DNA of 30,927 bases from SIG220 sp045615545 (GCA_045615545.1 JAZLFA010000065.1:1-30927), one strand, 5' to 3'. Counted from the stretch's first letter, positions 1 through 9,930 are shown. Notes: generated from the sequence alone by a model not told the origin. Made by a program: numbers and translations.

Positions 1-104
1 AAACCGAACACATCGATTTCGACTTATCTTTTGTTAAGTAGTTCCTAAATTTATTTAGGATTTAAGAGAAAGCTCCACAAAGAGAACTGTTTTTGTCATA
101 CAAA
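1..104. other. Intergenic stretch downstream of dnaE, no gene seen
   Basis: No coding region or RNA gene can be supported here. A perfect 8-bp inverted repeat (TCCTAAAT / ATTTAGGA, 43-60) forms a small hairpin but has no T-run on either side, so it is not a convincing terminator. A second pairing, GAGAAAG (66-72) with CTTTCTC (109-115), overlaps the dnaE stop codon and could be part of its 3' end. The window edge cuts off whatever lies further left. Confidence 0.4.
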
Positions 105-3100
105 TCAACTTTCTCTTGATTTATTAATAGTTAAATCCTCCAATAGAGTTATTTCATCAGCGATGAAACTAGTTTCATCTTTATTTGTTCTAAAGCCACC
201 TTTAACGATGACGATGTTATTTTTATCTAAAATGGTGGCACATTTACTATATGCATCAGAGAATATAGTTATTTCTAATTCTGCACTTTGATCATAGACC
301 TTAACAAAGGCCATTTGAGTGCCTTTTTTAGTGTTAATAATCTTTTTACTTCTAATGATGCCAGCGATACTTACTTTAGCATAGCTATCTATGTCTAAAT
401 CACAAATAGAAACAACACCAAGTTTCTCTAATTTTTCTTTTTTATAATTTAATGGGTTATCTGCTAATAATATTCCTAATGAGTCAAATTCTAATTCGAT
501 ATTCTCTTGTTTATTATCTTCAGCTTCAAGCATATTTGGTGCCTGCATAAAAGAATCACTTAATGATAATTGGCCGTCTTCGCTATAATTCAATTCCGCA
601 AATTGCATAGCGCGGTGGATGGATGCTTTCATACTTGCTCTACTCGGATAGAAGCAGTCAAGAGCGCCGCTATTGATTAATGCTTCTAAATTTTTCTCGC
701 TTAGTGAATATGAATACATTCTTCTTACAAAATCAAAATAATCTTTGAATGCACCATTAAGTTCTCTTTCATGTAATATTTCTTGTACCAAAATATAATT
801 CACTCCGCGTATTTCGCTTAATGGGAATAATAAATTATTCTCTTTGATTTTATATGTGGTATTACTTTCATTTATATTTGGCGGAAGAATATTTAGACCG
901 ATTTGTCGCATCTCTATTACATATTCTGCGAATTTTGCATCTCCACTTGAAGCGCCAATTTGCATAATTGCCGCATAAAATTCAATTGGATAGTGGCTCT
1001 TTAAATAAGCCATTCTACAGGCAGTAATCGCGTATGCACATCCATGTGATTTATTAAAGCCATAATTAGCGAATTTTGCGATTGAATCATAAACAAGCTT
1101 TGCTTCTTTTTGGCTATAACCATTGTTGATACATCCTTGGATGAATTTTGCTTCCATGCTTAATAATATCTTGGCATTCTTTTTACTAATCGCGCGTCTA
1201 AACATATCTGCTTCACTTAGTGAAAAACCTGCCATCTCTTTAGCGATGGAGTTTACTTGTTCTTGGTAGACAATAATTCCATATGTTGGTTCGAGAATAT
1301 TTTTAATTTTGTTTGATATATAAGTTGGTTGACGTTTTCCTTCTTTACACTCAGCGTAGGTTTTAATAGAGCCCATTGGCCCAGGACGATATAGAGATAA
1401 TAAATCGACAACCTCCATAAACTTATTTGGTTTTATAATTTTTGCCGCTCTTCGCATACCGGGCTGTTCAAGTTGGAAAACACCCAATGTTTTTCCTTTT
1501 GCAATCAATTTATATGTTTCTTCGTTGTCATATGGAATATCTTCGCACTTTAAATCGATATTTTTATTTTCTTTAATCAATTTCAAACATCGATCAATAA
1601 TTGTGAGATTCCTTAAAGCGAGGAAGTCCATTTTTAGGAATCCTTGTTCCTCAATATATTCAGATTCGTATTGAGATACATAGTTATCGTTGATATCTAA
1701 AAATATTGGGATACTTTCTTCGATTGGATTGGCACTTAAAATTACACCGGCTGGATGTAATCCAGTCTGTCGTGGTAATTTCTCAAGTTTACTTGCCATT
1801 GTAACAATTTCTAAGTAATACGGATCGCTATCGACTAGATTTTTAAATGCTGGGAATTTTTTATAGCATTTTCTTAAAGTAATTTTCTTATTTTCTTCTT
1901 CGTCATCTTTTGTTAATGGAATTGCTTTTGATAAGTTAGAAATTAGCCAATCATGATAACCATAAATTCTACCAACATCTCTAAGTGATTGCTTGGCCAA
2001 TATACATTGGATAGTGGTAATGTTACTTACATGGTTTTTGCCATATTTTTGACGCATATATTCAACCATTTCATCGCGCCTTGTATCCATAAAGTCAATA
2101 TCAATATCTGGAAGAGTTTTTCTACCCTCATTTAAAAATCTTTCAAACTGCAAATCATATTTGATTGGATCGATTTCGTGAATGCCTAATAGATAAGCAA
2201 CTAAGCTTCCGCCTGCGCTTCCTCTGCCTGGACCCACTAAAATGCCTTGGCTTTTAGCGTATTTAACATAATCTTGAACGATTAAGAAATAATCAGCAAA
2301 TCCCATGGAGTTTATAACTCCAAGTTCATAATTAATCCTTTCTAAATAACGTGAGTCTAAAGCTAAACCTTTTTCACCTAACCCTTTAATTACTAAACTT
2401 TTAAGTAATCCTTTTGAATCTCCTCCGTTAGTAAAAGAAAGAATTTCTCCACGTTTTTCGTGATAGTTAAAAGTTGATGATTTTACGAGTTTAATCGTAT
2501 TCGCTAATTCTTGTTTTGTGTATATCTTTTGATAGTCAGTTTCTTTCATGAAATATTCTTGACCATCAAGTTTCTTTTCTTCAATTTTAATATCTTCATT
2601 AATAGCGTCAGTCATCTTTAAGACAATCGCATCATTTTTGTTTTGATATCTAATTGATGGGAAAGCAATTGTTTCATATGAATGTGCAAAAGCGAATTTT
2701 CTAATCTTATTAGCATAGCTAACATCCGCTTTAGAAGTAACTTCAACCCCTAAGTAAAAGTTATCAAATAATTTTGCGTATTTATTTACTAATCGATTGA
2801 ATTTATTATCTTCGTCAATAAGATTAGTGAATGTTTCGTTAAATGTTCCCTTTTTTGTATCAACAATTCCAATTAGGCCAGTATGCTTATTGAAACTCTC
2901 TAAAGTAAGTTCGTTTTTCTTAGCTTTGCTTGATATTTTTATTAGCAAACGATAACTTTCTTCGCTTGTTGCATATACGGCAAAATGGTTTCCATCAAGT
3001 TCAATAGATAAAGCAGGGAGGAATGGCTTATTAATTTTCTCCATGGCATTAACAAAGCTTGGAAAAGAAAATAAACTTCCTTCATCGGTAATGGCCGCGC

Positions 3101-3203
3101 CAAAATAATCGTTAGCTTTAATAGATTCAACTATTTTACTAACGGTTAATCCACTCTTTAGGAAAGTATAACCTGAGATAATGTGTATAGGCGCAAATAG
3201 CAT
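105..3203 (-). CDS. dnaE: DNA polymerase III alpha subunit (DnaE)
   Basis: Catalytic subunit of the replicative C-family polymerase. With the start at the ATG of 3203 the protein has 1032 residues. Visible parts in order: N-terminal PHP domain (about 1-190); the GPGRGSAGGS loop (324-333); the catalytic aspartates in PDIDIDF (365-371); GLHPAGVI (481-488); YRPGPM (605-610); FNKSH (716-720); a helix-hairpin-helix region near 800-850; and a C-terminal OB fold (about 942-1025). There is no PolC-type exonuclease insertion, so this is the DnaE class. The PHP domain looks inactive: its first metal motif reads PIHIIS where active enzymes have HxHxHS. A GTG two codons upstream is possible, but ATG is preferred because a TATAAT lies exactly 8 nt before it and no Shine-Dalgarno is present. 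The stop is TGA. Monocistronic: a terminator separates it from nrnA. Confidence 0.97.
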   Translation of the reverse strand: MLFAPIHIISGYTFLKSGLTVSKIVESIKANDYFGAAITDEGSLFSFPSFVNAMEKINKPFLPALSIELDGNHFAVYATSEESYRLLIKISSKAKKNELTLESFNKHTGLIGIVDTKKGTFNETFTNLIDEDNKFNRLVNKYAKLFDNFYLGVEVTSKADVSYANKIRKFAFAHSYETIAFPSIRYQNKNDAIVLKMTDAINEDIKIEEKKLDGQEYFMKETDYQKIYTKQELANTIKLVKSSTFNYHEKRGEILSFTNGGDSKGLLKSLVIKGLGEKGLALDSRYLERINYELGVINSMGFADYFLIVQDYVKYAKSQGILVGPGRGSAGGSLVAYLLGIHEIDPIKYDLQFERFLNEGRKTLPDIDIDFMDTRRDEMVEYMRQKYGKNHVSNITTIQCILAKQSLRDVGRIYGYHDWLISNLSKAIPLTKDDEEENKKITLRKCYKKFPAFKNLVDSDPYYLEIVTMASKLEKLPRQTGLHPAGVILSANPIEESIPIFLDINDNYVSQYESEYIEEQGFLKMDFLALRNLTIIDRCLKLIKENKNIDLKCEDIPYDNEETYKLIAKGKTLGVFQLEQPGMRRAAKIIKPNKFMEVVDLLSLYRPGPMGSIKTYAECKEGKRQPTYISNKIKNILEPTYGIIVYQEQVNSIAKEMAGFSLSEADMFRRAISKKNAKILLSMEAKFIQGCINNGYSQKEAKLVYDSIAKFANYGFNKSHGCAYAITACRMAYLKSHYPIEFYAAIMQIGASSGDAKFAEYVIEMRQIGLNILPPNINESNTTYKIKENNLLFPLSEIRGVNYILVQEILHERELNGAFKDYFDFVRRMYSYSLSEKNLEALINSGALDCFYPSRASMKASIHRAMQFAELNYSEDGQLSLSDSFMQAPNMLEAEDNKQENIELEFDSLGILLADNPLNYKKEKLEKLGVVSICDLDIDSYAKVSIAGIIRSKKIINTKKGTQMAFVKVYDQSAELEITIFSDAYSKCATILDKNNIVIVKGGFRTNKDETSFIADEITLLEDLTINKSRES

Positions 3204-3211
3204 ATACACAT

Positions 3212-3240
3212 ATTATATATGTACGTGAGAGGATAATAAA
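3212..3240 (-). promoter_or_regulatory. dnaE promoter, probably leaderless
   Basis: Reading on the minus strand, a perfect -10 TATAAT (3217-3212) follows a weak -35 TTTATT (3240-3235) at 17 nt. Only 8 nt separate the -10 from the ATG at 3203, so transcription should begin at or next to the start codon. No GGAGG-like sequence is upstream. The -35 overlaps the T-run of the nrnA terminator. Confidence 0.6.
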
Positions 3241-3272
3241 TAAAAACTGCCTAATTTTTAAATCAGGCAGTT
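3235..3272 (-). terminator. Rho-independent terminator of ackA-nrnA
   Basis: On the minus strand AACTGCCT (3272-3265) pairs with AGGCAGTT (3252-3245). The stem is extended by an inner G-U/A-T stretch and followed by TTTTTATTTA. It lies 8 nt past the nrnA stop codon. Confidence 0.88.
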
Positions 3273-3280
3273 GTTTTATA

Positions 3281-4276
3281 TTAACGGAATAATGAATCAA
3301 GGTCATCAATGAATAGTGGTAATTCGCTAATTTTGTTTAGCTTTGCGCCACTTGCTTGTTTGTGGCCTCCACCTTCCCATTTGGCAGCGACATCATTAAT
3401 GGCTTTTTCTTTGCTTCGTATCGATACTCTCCAGCAGCGATCCTTAGGATCTTCAGTAATAGAACACCAAGCGTTTATTCCTTCAATGTTAGAGAATAAA
3501 TTAACATTTTCTTTTCCGCGTTCGGTAGTGATGTTAAGTTCTTCTTGTGTTTTAGCATCAAGAACGTAATATGCAACTCCGTGCTCGCTCACACTAAAGT
3601 TAGAAAGAATATATTTAGTTACATATAAGTCTTCCAGTTTCTTTACGTACATGTTTTGATATACTTCAGAAACATTTAATCCTGTTTTAACTAGTTCTCC
3701 CGCGATAGCGAAAGTGTGTTCTTTTACACTAGAGAAACGGAAGTTTCCAGAGTCTCCGCTTAAACCAATATAGAAGTAATAAGCAGCCTCTTTACTCATT
3801 TGATAACCTTTCAGGTTAAAACACATATTTGCCACAAGTTCACTAGCGGCAGCCATACTTGTATCAACTACAGTTATTTTTCCCCAAGATTCCACTAATG
3901 GGTGATGGTCTAATCTAATTTTAAATTTAGCTTTTTTAAATCTTGGATCAGCGATTCTCGATTTATTAGAAACATCAACAATAATTCCTAAGAATGGTTT
4001 TGTAAACCACTCATCATTTGGGCGATCCATTTCAGGAAATAATCGTGGAGTAAATGTGACATGATTATCACCCAAGACAATAACTTCTTTATCTTTAAAA
4101 TTATCTTTAATCCAGGTTGCTAAACCCATTTGAGTTCCTAAAGCATCAAAATCTGGCATGATATGTCTAAATATCGCTATGCGATCATATCTTTTAATCG
4201 CACTTAAAATACGAGAATATTCTTTTTTATATTGTTTACCAACTGTTTTGATAATCTCTGGAATTTCTACTTTCAT
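3281..4276 (-). CDS. nrnA: NrnA-type DHH phosphoesterase (oligoribonuclease / pAp phosphatase)
   Basis: Degrades short oligonucleotides, the last step of RNA turnover, and in many members also dephosphorylates 3',5'-pAp. At 331 residues it has the usual length for NrnA. Motifs: HIMPDFDALGTQ (38-49) holding the first metal aspartates D42 and D44, VDVSN (100-104) with D101, the signature DHH at 123-125, and the DHHA1 substrate-binding motif GGGHKQASGA (302-311). It is the second gene of an operon with ackA: the ackA stop lies 2 nt before this ATG, and its Shine-Dalgarno (AAGGTGA) sits in the last codons of ackA. Which of the two activities dominates cannot be told from sequence. Confidence 0.93.
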   Translation of the reverse strand: MKVEIPEIIKTVGKQYKKEYSRILSAIKRYDRIAIFRHIMPDFDALGTQMGLATWIKDNFKDKEVIVLGDNHVTFTPRLFPEMDRPNDEWFTKPFLGIIVDVSNKSRIADPRFKKAKFKIRLDHHPLVESWGKITVVDTSMAAASELVANMCFNLKGYQMSKEAAYYFYIGLSGDSGNFRFSSVKEHTFAIAGELVKTGLNVSEVYQNMYVKKLEDLYVTKYILSNFSVSEHGVAYYVLDAKTQEELNITTERGKENVNLFSNIEGINAWCSITEDPKDRCWRVSIRSKEKAINDVAAKWEGGGHKQASGAKLNKISELPLFIDDLDSLFR

Positions 4277-4278
4277 TG

Positions 4279-5478
4279 TTATTCACCTTTAATGCACATG
4301 TCATATGCATCACGTGCAATCATAACTTCTTCATCAGTTGGAATGACAACTACTTTTATTTTGCTATCTGGAGTAGAGATAACTCCTTCTTTTCCACGAA
4401 GATTGTAGTTTAATTCTTTATCGATGTTAACTCCAAAAGCTTCATGTAATAAATTACCAACAGCTTCTCTTGTTCTTGGTTCGTTTTCACCAATTCCAGC
4501 TGAGAAAATAATTAAGTCACATCCACCTAATCTAACATAATATTGACCAATGAAATCAGCGATTCTTCTATTAAAGATATTATTTGCTAATATCGCGCGT
4601 TTATCGCCCTTTTCAACTGCTGCTAAAACATCTCTTGAGTCATTTGAAATACCGCTTACTCCTAAGAAACCAGATTGTTTATTAAACATTTGGTATACTT
4701 CTTCAGCTGATTTACCTGTAACTTTGACAACGTAGTTGAATACACTTGGATCCATATCTCCTGTACGAGTACCCATCATGATGCCACCTAAAGGTGTTAA
4801 TCCCATAGATGTTGCAACACATTTGCCATCTTTGATAGCGGTAATGGAACTTCCACTTCCAATATGACATGAGATAATGCGTGGGTGTGCAATACCTTTA
4901 ACATATTTAAGTGCTTCTTGCGAAAGATATTTATGACTTGTACCATGAGCACCGTAACGTCTAATATCATATTTTTCACTTAATTCGTATGGGATTGGGA
5001 ATGTGTAATCTTCTTCAGCCATGCTTTGATGGAAAGCAGTATCGAATGTTGCGATTGCTGGACAGTTAGGAAGAACTTCCTTGAATGCACGGAAGCAGGT
5101 TAAATGTGCAGCATTGTGTAATGGTGCTAATGGAATGAGCGATTCAATCTTAGCTTCTGTGTCTTTATCAAACATAGCAGACTTTGAGAAATATTTACCA
5201 CCTTGAACAATACGATGACCGATTGCTTTGATTTCACCAAAATCACTGATAATACCTTTACTCTTCAATGCTTCTAAAACAGTTTGAGCTGCAACACCGT
5301 GATTTGGGAAGCTTGGATTGGTGACATCTTTCTTGTCTCCATATTTGATTGTGAAGATGCCGTCGGCATTGCCAATACGTTCGCAGTTGCCGCTACATAT
5401 GACTTTCTCTTCGGGCATTTCATATAATTTGAATTTCAAGCTACTTGAGCCTGAGTTAATTGTCATGACTTTTGCCAT
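4279..5478 (-). CDS. ackA: Acetate kinase
   Basis: Interconverts acetyl phosphate + ADP and acetate + ATP, the ATP-yielding last step of acetate fermentation in the cytoplasm. Full length at 399 residues. Recognisable signatures: TINSGSSSLKFKLYE at the N-terminus (phosphate-binding loop), GHRIVQGGK, ATFDTAFHQSM with the catalytic aspartate, RRYGAHGTSHKYLS, GLTPLGGIMMGTRTGD and FSAGIGEN. The ribosome-binding site AGAGGT is 6 nt upstream of the ATG. First gene of ackA-nrnA. Phosphotransacetylase (pta) is not in this window. Confidence 0.97.
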   Translation of the reverse strand: MAKVMTINSGSSSLKFKLYEMPEEKVICSGNCERIGNADGIFTIKYGDKKDVTNPSFPNHGVAAQTVLEALKSKGIISDFGEIKAIGHRIVQGGKYFSKSAMFDKDTEAKIESLIPLAPLHNAAHLTCFRAFKEVLPNCPAIATFDTAFHQSMAEEDYTFPIPYELSEKYDIRRYGAHGTSHKYLSQEALKYVKGIAHPRIISCHIGSGSSITAIKDGKCVATSMGLTPLGGIMMGTRTGDMDPSVFNYVVKVTGKSAEEVYQMFNKQSGFLGVSGISNDSRDVLAAVEKGDKRAILANNIFNRRIADFIGQYYVRLGGCDLIIFSAGIGENEPRTREAVGNLLHEAFGVNIDKELNYNLRGKEGVISTPDSKIKVVVIPTDEEVMIARDAYDMCIKGE

Positions 5479-5502
5479 ATTATTACCTCTTTTTCGCTAA
5501 AT

Positions 5503-5531
5503 ATTATCGCATATTTTAATTATTGTTTCAA
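5503..5531 (-). promoter_or_regulatory. ackA-nrnA promoter
   Basis: On the minus strand: -35 TTGAAA (5531-5526), 17-nt spacer, extended -10 TGC-GATAAT (5508-5503). The -35 is one half of a perfect inverted repeat TTTCAA-n5-TTGAAA (5526-5542), which could be an operator but may be chance in such AT-rich DNA. The ackA-glgB gap (5479-5634) holds only the two divergent promoters. Confidence 0.75.
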
Positions 5532-5576
5532 TTATATTGAAATATATTGATAATTTTATAAAAAAACTTTTTTCTT

Positions 5577-5605
5577 TTTATAAGAAATGATAAATAGGGT
5601 ATAAT
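5577..5605 (+). promoter_or_regulatory. glgB promoter
   Basis: A perfect TATAAT (5600-5605) lies 17 nt after a weak TTTATA (5577-5582). The transcript would have a leader of about 23 nt containing the AAAGGAAAG ribosome-binding site. Confidence 0.6.
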
Positions 5606-5634
5606 TTTTATGTTAATAAAAGGAAAGATTAATT

Positions 5635-7491
5635 ATGGCATTTGGACTTCTCTATGATTATTTGATGGGTCAATGTATTGATGCTCATCAATATTTTGGT
5701 GCCCACTTTGTGGAAAAAGAAATCAAAGTTGGACGCAAAAAAGAAATTGAACATGGTGTAATATTCCGCCTTTATGCCCCAATGGCTGATGATGTCAGCG
5801 TTATTGGTGAATGGAATGGCTGGGATGTTGGAGCCAACAAGATGAACAAGATTGATGATTGTGGTGTTTGGGAATGTTATATTCCAAATTTACAAAATTA
5901 CCAATCTTATAAGTTCCACTTTAAAAACTGTAAAGGTAGATATGTTGATAAAATCGACCCATTTGCATTTTATGCTGAAGTAGCACCTGGAACATGTTCT
6001 AGATTATTCGATAATCGTTACTTTGCATGGCACGATGATGATTGGCTTAGAAGCCGTTCACGTAACTTTGATCGCCCAATGAGCATTTATGAAATGCATT
6101 TAGGTAGTTGGAATGGTCGTGCTGAAGATGGTCATAGACGTAGTTATGAAGAAATTGCTGATTCATTAATTCCTTATATAAAGGACACTGGATTTACACA
6201 TATTGAGATTATGCCAATTAACCAATATCCATTTGATGGATCTTGGGGATATCAAGGTACAGGTTTTTATGCGGTTGATTCCCGCTATGGAAATCCATTT
6301 CAATTAATGAGCCTCATTGATCGCTTACACCAAGCTGGTATTGGTGTCATTCTTGATTTCGCACCTGTTCATTTTGCAACTGATGAATGGGCACTTGCAA
6401 AATATGATGGTTCAAATTTATTTGAATATAGTGGCAGATGGAGAGTTTCTCCTTGGGGTAGCTATCAATTTGATTTAGGCAAAGATCCTGTTCGTAGCTT
6501 CTTGATGAGTGCGATGAATTATTTCATCGATTATTTCCACTTTGATGGTATCAGAGTAGATGCTGTTAGTAACATTATTTATTATAATGGCGACAAATCC
6601 ATTGGTGAAAATACTGGCGCTACAGAATTCATTAGAAGATTAAATGCTAAATTGCATATTGCTCATGATTCAATCATGATGATTGCAGAAGATAGCACTG
6701 ACTTTAGTGGTACTACTCGTCCAACAGAATATGGTGGATTAGGATTTGACTATAAATGGGATTTAGGATGGATGAACGATACCTTAAAGTACTATTCAAA
6801 AGATCCAATCTATAAAAAATATGAGCATAATAAATTGACTTTCTCAATGGCGTATTTCTACAGTGATAACTTTATGTTACCTTTATCTCACGACGAAGTC
6901 GTTCATGGTAAGGGCACCATTATAAATAAGTTATGGGGCGACTATGATAATAAGTTTGCTTTATTACGTAACTTATTTACTTATCAATTTGCTCACCCAG
7001 GCAAAAAACTTAACTTTATGGGTAACGAACTTGGTAGCTTCGATGAATGGAATGAACAAAGATCATTACCATGGAATCTTAAAAGCTTCCCAAAACACGA
7101 TAGCGTCTCAAGATGTGTTCGTGATTTAAACCTTATTTATCGCCATGAACCTGCGATGCATATGGAAGAACATAATCCAATCCATTTCCGCTGGTTAATT
7201 GTCGATAATAGTGATCAAAGCGTATTCGCTTTCCAACGTCAATTTGGAGATGACATTTTAGTGTTCGTCTTTAACATGACAACAAATTATTATGAATACT
7301 ATGACATCCCTCTATTCGAAGGTGGAACATATGAAGAAATCTTTAATAGTGATAAAGATGTCTATGGTGGTTGGAATAACTATAATGGTCTACCAATCGA
7401 TTCATATCCAGTAGATAACTGGGAAAAACCACATCAAATGTGTATTAAATTAGCTTCTTTAGGAGCTTGTATCTTTAAAAAGATAAAATAA
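5635..7491 (+). CDS. glgB: 1,4-alpha-glucan (glycogen) branching enzyme
   Basis: Cuts alpha-1,4 glucan chains and re-attaches them as alpha-1,6 branches. 618 residues: an N-terminal CBM48 beta-sandwich (about 35-125, with the VIGEWNGWD motif), the GH13 barrel (about 150-500) and a C-terminal beta domain. Catalytic residues are present: nucleophile D309 in GIRVDAV, acid/base E352 in IAEDST, and D420 in LSHDEVVHG. YEMHLGSW (152-159), typical of branching enzymes, separates it from other GH13 members. First gene of glgB-glgP-dUTPase, with only 21 nt to glgP. The synthesis genes glgC and glgA are not in the window. Confidence 0.95.
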   Translation: MAFGLLYDYLMGQCIDAHQYFGAHFVEKEIKVGRKKEIEHGVIFRLYAPMADDVSVIGEWNGWDVGANKMNKIDDCGVWECYIPNLQNYQSYKFHFKNCKGRYVDKIDPFAFYAEVAPGTCSRLFDNRYFAWHDDDWLRSRSRNFDRPMSIYEMHLGSWNGRAEDGHRRSYEEIADSLIPYIKDTGFTHIEIMPINQYPFDGSWGYQGTGFYAVDSRYGNPFQLMSLIDRLHQAGIGVILDFAPVHFATDEWALAKYDGSNLFEYSGRWRVSPWGSYQFDLGKDPVRSFLMSAMNYFIDYFHFDGIRVDAVSNIIYYNGDKSIGENTGATEFIRRLNAKLHIAHDSIMMIAEDSTDFSGTTRPTEYGGLGFDYKWDLGWMNDTLKYYSKDPIYKKYEHNKLTFSMAYFYSDNFMLPLSHDEVVHGKGTIINKLWGDYDNKFALLRNLFTYQFAHPGKKLNFMGNELGSFDEWNEQRSLPWNLKSFPKHDSVSRCVRDLNLIYRHEPAMHMEEHNPIHFRWLIVDNSDQSVFAFQRQFGDDILVFVFNMTTNYYEYYDIPLFEGGTYEEIFNSDKDVYGGWNNYNGLPIDSYPVDNWEKPHQMCIKLASLGACIFKKIK

Positions 7492-7512
7492 AAATATAGG
7501 AGTATCAATAAA

Positions 7513-9930
7513 ATGATTGAAGAAAAGAAAAACAAAGATAGTTTTAAGAGTGAGTTTGTAAAACGTTTATTAGAACGTTACGGCGTTACCGTTAAAGAAT
7601 CTCATCCTTTAGAACAATTTACAATTTTAGGCGAAATGGTAAGAGATTACGCCAATATGAACTGGAAGTTCACACACGAAAGCAGTGTTGTTAAAGAACA
7701 AAAGGCTGTTATTTATTTCTCTATGGAATTTTTAATTGGTCGTTTACTCGTTAACAATATGCAAAATTTAGGTATCTATGAAGAAGCTAAAGAAGCTTTG
7801 GATGAATTAGGTATCGATATCAATGAACTTGAAGACCTTGAAAGCGATGCTGGTCTTGGTAATGGTGGTCTTGGCAGATTGGCTGCTTGCTTCCTTGATT
7901 CCATTGCTTCATTAGGATATTTAGGACACGGAAACTGTTTACGTTATGAATATGGTTTCTTCCGTCAAAAGATTGTTAATGGTAAACAAAAAGAACTACC
8001 TGATCAATGGCTCACAAATGGCAACGTTTGGGAAGTTAAAAAACCTAAATACGCTGTCGAAGTTAAATTCTACGGCAATCCTGAAACTTACTTAAAACCA
8101 GATGGTAGTTATGGTATTAGAACTGCTAATGCAGTTAACATTAGAGCAGTTCCTTATGATGTTCCTGTTATTGGATATCGTAATGGTGTTACAAATACAT
8201 TAAGACTTTGGAATGCGGAACCAAGTAATGAAAACCTTCCAAAGAATATGTCATTCTCTGACTATTTAAGTGCATTAAAAGAATTATGTCATGGTTTATA
8301 TCCAGATGATACAACAGAAGATGGACGTATCTTAAGACTTAGACAACAATATTTCTTAGTTAGCGCTGGTTTACAATCTACTTTAAATAGTTATTATAAA
8401 CACCATGGCACATTAGTTGGTGTTCATAATCAATATGTTTTCCAACTCAATGATACTCACCCAATTCTTGCCATTCCTGAAATGATGAGAATTATGATGG
8501 ATGAATATAACATGGAATGGGATGATGCTTGGAATGAAGTAACTCAATCAGTTGCGTATACTAACCACACAGTTATGCCAGAAGCTCTTGAAAAGTGGCC
8601 AGTTAACTATGTTAATACATTAATTCCTCGTTGTTTCATGATTATTGAAGAAATCAATAGACGTTTCAATCTTGAAATGACCAAAAATGGCGTCAGTGAT
8701 GATCAACGTTATGCGATGAATATTATTAAAGATGGTCAAATTCATATGACTAACTTAGCTATTTATACTGGTTTCTCAGTTAATGGTGTTGCTGCATTAC
8801 ATACAGAAATCTTAAAGAAGATGACCTTCAAAGAATTCTATAAATATATGCCACAAAAATTTAATAACAAAACTAATGGTGTTACCCACCGTAGATGGTT
8901 ATTAAATTCTAACCCAGAACTCGCTAAATTGATCACAAGCAAGATTGGCGAAGATTGGATTATGGATATGGCTAAGATTAAGAAGTTTGAGGATTTCAAA
9001 GATGATACAGCCGTCCTTAAGGCATTAGATAAAGTTAAATTTGAAAATAAAAAGAGATTAGCAGCCTATGTCAAGAAAGTACAAGGTATTGATATTGATG
9101 TTAATTCTATTTTCGATGTTCAAATTAAGCGTTTACACGCCTACAAGCGTCAATTACTCAATATTTTCCACATCATTTATCTCTATCAAAGAATGAAGAG
9201 TGATTCTAACTTTAGAATCTATCCTCATACATTCTTCTTTGGCGCAAAAGCAGCACCAAGCTACACATATGCGAAAAAGATTATTGAACTAATTACTTCT
9301 GTTGCGGAAGTTGTCAATAATGATGAAGAAACAAACAAATACTTAAAAGTTGTCTTTATTGAAAACTATGGTGTTTCACTAGCTGAACTTATTATTCCAG
9401 CCGCTGATATTAGTGAACAAATTTCTACTGCTGGTAAAGAAGCTAGTGGTACTTCAAATATGAAATTTATGATGAACGGCGCGATTACTTTAGGAACGCT
9501 TGATGGTGCGAATATTGAAATTGCTAAAAATGCTGGTGAAGATAATTGTATTATCTTTGGCTTAAAAGAAGACGAAGTTGAAAACCATTACCGTTTTGGT
9601 GATTATTCTCCATGGGATGTTTATAACAGTGATTATAGAGTTAAAAATGTTTTAGATAGCATGTTTAATTCTCCATGGACAAGTTATCAACCTGACAAAT
9701 TTAGAATGATTTTTGATGAAATTATGAATAGAAGAGATGAATATTTCATCCTTGCTGATTTTGATGCTTATGTTGCCGCTCAAGAAAAAGCCGCTAAACT
9801 TTATGAAAATAAATTGGCATGGCAACGTATGGCTTTAATCAATATTGCAAACAGTGGTTTCTTCTCAAGTGATCGTACAATTGAAGAATACGCTACTGAA
9901 ATTTGGCATTTAAAGAAAGTTAAAAAATAA
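7513..9930 (+). CDS. glgP: Glycogen / maltodextrin phosphorylase (GT35)
   Basis: Releases glucose-1-phosphate from alpha-1,4 glucans using a pyridoxal-phosphate cofactor. Normal length at 805 residues. Visible: IYFSMEFLIGR (67-77), GLGNGGLGRLAACF (114-127), the central QLNDTHP (311-317), VQIKRLHAYKRQ (536-547), and the PLP site EASGTSNMKFMMNGA with lysine K651. The ribosome-binding site TAGGAGT lies 10-11 nt upstream. No N-terminal extension or regulatory phosphorylation segment of the eukaryotic type is seen. Whether the real substrate is stored glycogen or imported maltodextrin cannot be decided here; pairing with a branching enzyme favours glycogen-like polymer. Confidence 0.95.
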   Translation: MIEEKKNKDSFKSEFVKRLLERYGVTVKESHPLEQFTILGEMVRDYANMNWKFTHESSVVKEQKAVIYFSMEFLIGRLLVNNMQNLGIYEEAKEALDELGIDINELEDLESDAGLGNGGLGRLAACFLDSIASLGYLGHGNCLRYEYGFFRQKIVNGKQKELPDQWLTNGNVWEVKKPKYAVEVKFYGNPETYLKPDGSYGIRTANAVNIRAVPYDVPVIGYRNGVTNTLRLWNAEPSNENLPKNMSFSDYLSALKELCHGLYPDDTTEDGRILRLRQQYFLVSAGLQSTLNSYYKHHGTLVGVHNQYVFQLNDTHPILAIPEMMRIMMDEYNMEWDDAWNEVTQSVAYTNHTVMPEALEKWPVNYVNTLIPRCFMIIEEINRRFNLEMTKNGVSDDQRYAMNIIKDGQIHMTNLAIYTGFSVNGVAALHTEILKKMTFKEFYKYMPQKFNNKTNGVTHRRWLLNSNPELAKLITSKIGEDWIMDMAKIKKFEDFKDDTAVLKALDKVKFENKKRLAAYVKKVQGIDIDVNSIFDVQIKRLHAYKRQLLNIFHIIYLYQRMKSDSNFRIYPHTFFFGAKAAPSYTYAKKIIELITSVAEVVNNDEETNKYLKVVFIENYGVSLAELIIPAADISEQISTAGKEASGTSNMKFMMNGAITLGTLDGANIEIAKNAGEDNCIIFGLKEDEVENHYRFGDYSPWDVYNSDYRVKNVLDSMFNSPWTSYQPDKFRMIFDEIMNRRDEYFILADFDAYVAAQEKAAKLYENKLAWQRMALINIANSGFFSSDRTIEEYATEIWHLKKVKK

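Noticed and set aside
43..60. Perfect 8-bp hairpin as the dnaE terminator
   Set aside because: No T-run follows on either strand; it may be only a chance palindrome or part of a sequence outside the window.
5526..5542. TTTCAA-n5-TTGAAA inverted repeat as a specific operator between ackA and glgB
   Set aside because: One arm is the ackA -35 element itself and the surrounding DNA is nearly all A and T; symmetry alone is too weak.
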